Below, piece after piece: positions 59,699 through 64,000 of a stretch of 64,000 nt of DNA (positions are counted from its first letter, which is position 1; each line of letters begins with the position of its first letter). The notes below the pieces were generated by a model. That model was not told the DNA's origin. It searched no databases and saw nothing but the letters and a program-made list of their open reading frames with translations. Source of the stretch: Castanea sativa (Eukaryota > Streptophyta > Magnoliopsida > Fagales > Fagaceae); contig NC_134015.1 in NCBI RefSeq assembly GCF_040712315.1, forward strand, positions 50,189,964 through 50,253,963, in the 5' to 3' direction. The position numbers and the translations under genes are program-made.

Positions 59699-59712
59699 GA
59701 ATTTCATTTTTG

Positions 59713-60478
59713 TTCCAACATTAGCCAATTTTTTTTTTTATATTATAAAATTAAGAGCCAATTTTTTCGTCCCAAATTTGACTCAATGGTCCTCTCTCTC
59801 TTTTTTTTTTTTTTTTTTTTGGTAATAAAGATGGTCCATTGCCAATACCTTAAGGTAAGGAAAGAAGTTCTTTCCTTACTTTTTTTTTAAATTTTATTTT
59901 TAAGAGAGAATCATCTTCTTTCCTTAACCAGAATCTCTACCCTAAGGAAGGAGATGGCTTAGGAGCTAGGAGTTAGAATCAACAGGAGTTAGAATCAACG
60001 TTCACATTTAAAAAAAGTTTTATCCTTATCTAGCCAAAAAATAGATAAAGAGTTTAATATTTAAAAACAATACCAAAATTTTGTCCTTAATTAGCGAGAG
60101 CACCGCTGCCCGTGCATACACACACGCACACACAAAATGAAGGTAGACAGATGCTTTTCAAACCATAACTCTTTAAATATTTTTACATACTATATCTTAT
60201 TAAATTTTAAGAATTTCACCCTTAACCCATCTCAGCTAGATCTAGTACAACACATATATGGAAGGTAAATGGAGTCAGTAGCTCTCCTATAGATCCTAGA
60301 TGAGGGATCTTTGGGGAAGAGGATTAAGCGAGCCTTTGTGAACATCTTGATGCATTATCTCCCTTCAACCCTTTGAGTGAAATGTAGCAAAAGTAAGGAA
60401 AATCTATGGGCTGATCCCATCGTCTTCACCCCGTAGGAACTACAGGATCACCCTAAGAACACCCTCAGCATCCAGGAG

Positions 60479-60523
<45 letters not shown>

Positions 60524-61284
60524 TATATATATTAATCATCAATTTTGGAAACTTTTTATGGAAAATTGAAAAAGCTGTTAAAAAAGTTAGTCACTTTTTC
60601 ATTTTTTCATAAAAAATTTCTTAAAGTGGTTTACTAATGTATGCCTTGGTAAACTGTAAAACCCTATATATATACACACACTATTCAATTGTTGTGATAA
60701 TACAAATAATAAATTAAATAAATTGTTGTCTCTATCTTATTAGTGTTAGAGCCACCTCATTTTGGATGGTAAAATGCATTCTCTTTGACCTATCTTGCTC
60801 CAATCTTGCAAGAGCTACCCCACCCCAAACATAGGATGGAAAAAGAAAGAGATAAGTTTAGCTACAAAATTAGTTGTAGCCTTAGGCTACAACCTTCCTC
60901 AATATTTTTTTTTATTGAAGGTGAATTTTGACAATCCACCATTGGATTACATTTTTTTTTTTAATATATTCTTCATGCTTATAAAATTTTTAGAAAATTA
61001 AAAATTATACTTATGTTATCAATAAATTGTTTAAATTGCAAGTTTTTGTAGTTTAAAATTATATGTAAAATATAAGTTTATAGATCATATAGTAAATAAT
61101 ATCCGATTGATACAAAATTTAGCATGTGTATTAAAAGTATAAAGAACATGCAATTTAATAGTTAAATTTTCAAATATGTCTACAACCAATTTTGTAGCTA
61201 AACTTTATCAAAAAAAAAAATCAAAATCAAAATAAAATTTCTAAGTAAGACTCTTGTCCACATTTTAAAGATCTTATTATCTAA
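59713..61284. other. Intergenic, microsatellites only
   Basis: T-runs near 59800, a (TA)n(CA)n tract at about 60480-60530 and AT-rich DNA. No gene is seen. Confidence 0.5.
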
Positions 61285-61681
61285 TGCCCTGTTTGGGAGT
61301 TTAGAGAGGGAGGAGAGTAGAGGGGAGAGAAGTAGTGGGAGGAGAGTAGAGGAGAATGATTACCTTCCACATTGTTTGGATGTTTTTATAATTAGTAAGG
61401 GGGAAGGGAGTAATTAGCCATTTCGCATGTTTTTAACATTGTAATTTTATAAATATAATAAGGGTAAATTAGGTAATTTACTTTATCAATAATTTTATGT
61501 GCTCTACTCTCCCTCCAAATCTCTCCAATTTGGGGGAATTAAAAATGAGGGGGTTGGAGGTAGTTGAAACCCCTTCAAACCTCTCCCCCTCATTCCTTAA
61601 AAAACTCCCAAACAAGGTAATTGAATTACTCCCCTTCCCTCTACTCTACTCCCCTCTTTTTTTAAACATCCAAACATGCCA
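61285..61681. mobile_element. Tourist-like MITE, 397 bp, GA/CT-rich arms
   Basis: Ends TGCCCTGTTTGGGAGTTTAG and CATCCAAACATGCCA are inverted and flanked by TAA at 61282-61284 and 61682-61684. The left arm is purine-rich (GAGGGAGGAGAGTAGAGGGG) and the right arm is its pyrimidine-rich counterpart. A second internal inverted pair lies near 61500-61600. Confidence 0.8.
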
Positions 61682-61684
61682 TAA

Positions 61685-63238
61685 ATCTTCTTGAAATTCC
61701 TAGCATTTCGCGCACCTCACCACCACATAAACTCTTCCTAAACCAAAAAAAAAAAAAAAAATGTCGGATTTAACTCAGCATAGTTGTGTTTCCGTAATAA
61801 TGGGTAGGCACATCATTATAATTGTTTTTCCCCAAATCCCACACATAAAGTTTATTTTTTCTTCATTTAAATATGGTACTCAGAACCTGTGAGTAGTCTC
61901 TAGTAGATTCAACAATGTTGCTATTTGTTAACATGAGACGAGTAGCCTCTAGTAGATTCAACAAAAGTGATAAGACACAACAAATATAGTGCACCTAATG
62001 ATGGAGACAGATGAATATACCAACTTGTCAGGCCTAAGAAGACAACCTTTCTCAAAACCCTTTTTCATGCATGTTCTCATGAGGAAGTTCTATTTTAAAT
62101 TAGATACTAAGCCATAAATTTCTATAGCCTATAGGCATAGGCTCAACGCATGCAGAAGATGGAATCCACAGTTTTAAACAGTCATAGTTTCAGTGACCAT
62201 CCTTCAGAAATAGTTACTCTGCAATTCACCTGTAATTCTGATAAATGGATTCTCAATAATGCCAAGTTGGGGTTGCAAAATAAAAATAAATGGTAGTCAT
62301 ATTAAACTCAAGTCATCAATGAAAAAGATTAAGGAAAAGAAAAAGTTGTTTTTTCTCAGCACGTGTTTCTCTTTTTCTTCTGATAGACATTGACTGAAAA
62401 GCATATCCCCGCATATAGGTGATGATGTTGAAGAACACAGCAATAAGCTCTTTTCCCATCATTGAATACGTAGGTGCAAATCTTAAATGGAAACTTTTGG
62501 AAGCAACAATGGTTAATTTAAGAGATCTGACATTCTGTTGAGTATGTCAATGTGCATTGAACCATACCAGAAGTTAACAAATACAGTACATGCACTGTTG
62601 CACCTGTCTGTACCTCAGATTTTATCTGTGTATACGTATGCACAAATGTGCATCCTTGTACATATTTGTGTACATACCTCAACTGTGTATCTATTTCACC
62701 AAAAAAATGGTTCACAAATTGTACCATTTAAAGCTAATAGAATTGTAAGTTTGTAAATGTTATTACTTGCCTTCTTTTGTGAGGAGAATCAAGAATCGAA
62801 TCCCCGCTCTTTATTTATGTAAATATCAAATTTTTATTTTTTTTAAAAAATGCTTTACTAATCAAACATGATAAAAATATTAATTTCAAATAATTGGGAA
62901 TTTTCTTGGTGCTTAAAAACTCATTGCAGCTCCACCAATTTGTAACCCTGCAATCCTAGTGAAGCGTTAAGAAGAAAAATTTTATGAGAAGAACTTGTAA
63001 GAACTAGAAACTAGCTAAAATTGTGGTGCATTAAGCAGCATGCATGCACAAAGAATCAGCAGGCACCTTGAGAAGAAAAAAGTCTATAAATTGGCAACAA
63101 AATAGTGACTGAGTGGTGCATTGTTGAGCATAACAAGAGAGAGAAATATTTCAGGAGCCACGAGAACCAACACAATGATTTCCTGAACTTCTGATTAAGC
63201 AAAAGGTCAAACAAAGAGTATTTCCCTTCATTTAGAAC
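61685..63238. other. Intergenic, no gene seen
   Basis: No domain-like translation. TAGTAGATTCAACAA is repeated near 61900 and 61951. An AATCGAATCCCCGC motif near 62795 resembles an isolated SINE B box on the minus strand. Confidence 0.45.
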
Positions 63239-63480
63239 TAGGGGTGTGCAAAAAACCGTGGAACCGAAAAAACCGATTGAAACCGACCGAACCGAGGCAA
63301 AAATTTCGGTTCGGTTCGGTTTAGTTTCGGTTTCGGTTTTATATTATAAAAAACCGAATATTTCGGTTCGGTTGTCGGTGTCAAATTTTTATACACTGAA
63401 CCGACCGAACCGAACCGAAACATTATTATATATTATTATATTAAATATATAATATAATATATATTTAATAAGTGGCATAC
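63239..63480. mobile_element. Partial hAT-like MITE with CGGTTCGGTT repeats
   Basis: It starts CTAGGGGTGTGCAAAAAACC, like the element at 58386. Inverted CGGTTCGGTT / AACCGAACCG runs follow on both sides of an AT core. A matching right terminus was not found, so it is truncated or degenerate. Confidence 0.55.
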
Positions 63481-63835
63481 TTTGGCCCAATTTTATTCAC
63501 AATTGGGCCAATGGTGATTCAAAATTTCAAGTGATAATGTTGTGGGCCTTGAGTCTTGACTGATCCGGCCTTGTTTTTTTTTTTTGTTTGTTTGATAAGT
63601 GATCCGGCCTAATGGCCTATAATTAAAATAAAACCCATTAAATTAATTACCTATAATTACCTATAATTAAACTAAGTAAATATCTAATGATTCTAATTAA
63701 ACTAAAACTAATTACACTATAAAATCTAAAGTTGGAAACCCTACCCTACATACCCCACATTTTTCACCGCGCACTTTCCACTCTCTCTTCTCTTCAGCCG
63801 CCGCTCTCCATCTCCAAAACTACCCTGCTCCTTTC

Positions 63836-63837
<2 letters not shown>

Positions 63838-63889
<52 letters not shown>

Positions 63890-63890
63890 C
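63838..63890. repeat. (CT)n(CA)n microsatellite in a probable 5' UTR
   Basis: CT dinucleotides pass into CA dinucleotides about 75 bases before a candidate ATG. Confidence 0.85.
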
Positions 63891-63963
63891 TGACACTCAC
63901 TCACGCACCGACAAAGACTCAAAAAGAATCACACAGTGACTGACTCTCACTCTCGATCGAGCC

Positions 63964-64000
63964 ATGACTCGGCCGACTAAAAGGGCGAGTACAAGAAAGA
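63964..64000 (+). CDS. Possible 5' end of a gene leaving the window
   Basis: From about 63760 the DNA becomes GC-richer and pyrimidine-rich (GCCGCCGCTCTCC), as in plant 5' UTRs. ATG at 63964 sits in a good context (GAGCCATGAC) and opens MTRPTKRASTRK before the window ends. No family can be named from twelve residues. It could also be non-coding leader or part of the microsatellite flank. Confidence 0.4.
   Translation, partial: MTRPTKRASTRK

Overview
This is a nuclear segment of a eudicot plant, probably a woody species. It is AT-rich, has short-exon genes with GT-AG introns, and is crowded with plant transposons. Some repeats resemble ones I associate with Fagaceae (oak/chestnut family), but that placement is inference. 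Three host genes are well supported, all on the minus strand: BLOS1 (BLOC-1 subunit, three exons, 24845-25519), a single-C2H2 zinc-finger repressor (one exon, 41171-41956) and a SAM-domain protein (seven exons, 49915-54882). A possible fourth gene starts at the right edge (ATG at 63964) and leaves the window.

The left third is a nest of insertions. A roughly 0.94-kb segment is tandemly duplicated (2168-3106, and 3107-3592 plus 20113-20694). The second copy was split by a 16.5-kb Helitron complex (3593-20112), while the first copy still shows the empty site. The complex contains head-to-tail Helitron units (starts at 3593, 3943, 15595 and 16056; CTAG ends at 16055, 19858 and 20112). One unit was then hit by an 11,233-bp Ty3/gypsy LTR retrotransposon of Tat/Retand type (4331-15563, minus strand) with 749-bp LTRs differing at only four positions and a perfect 5-bp target duplication.

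On the minus strand the retrotransposon encodes gag-protease, then a UAG stop followed by CAA UUA (the tobacco-mosaic-virus-type readthrough context), then RT, RNase H and integrase in the same frame. Pol is broken by three frameshifts and one nonsense codon. On the opposite strand, between pol and the 3' LTR, lies a three-exon 770-residue ORF that is fully open. A 151-bp tandem repeat sits between pol and that ORF.

The middle (20.7-41 kb) holds BLOS1 with a SINE just past its stop, LINE remnants, MITEs and a 4.5-kb hAT element (29876-34387, 8-bp target duplication). The hAT transposase gene is a pseudogene and is itself interrupted by a 729-bp hAT-type element with its own perfect 8-bp duplication.

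The right part (41-64 kb) holds the zinc-finger and SAM genes, Tourist-like MITEs with TAA/TTA duplications, hAT-like MITEs and SINEs. No CRISPR array, rRNA gene or confident tRNA gene was seen. Long stretches are AT-rich DNA in which I see no gene.
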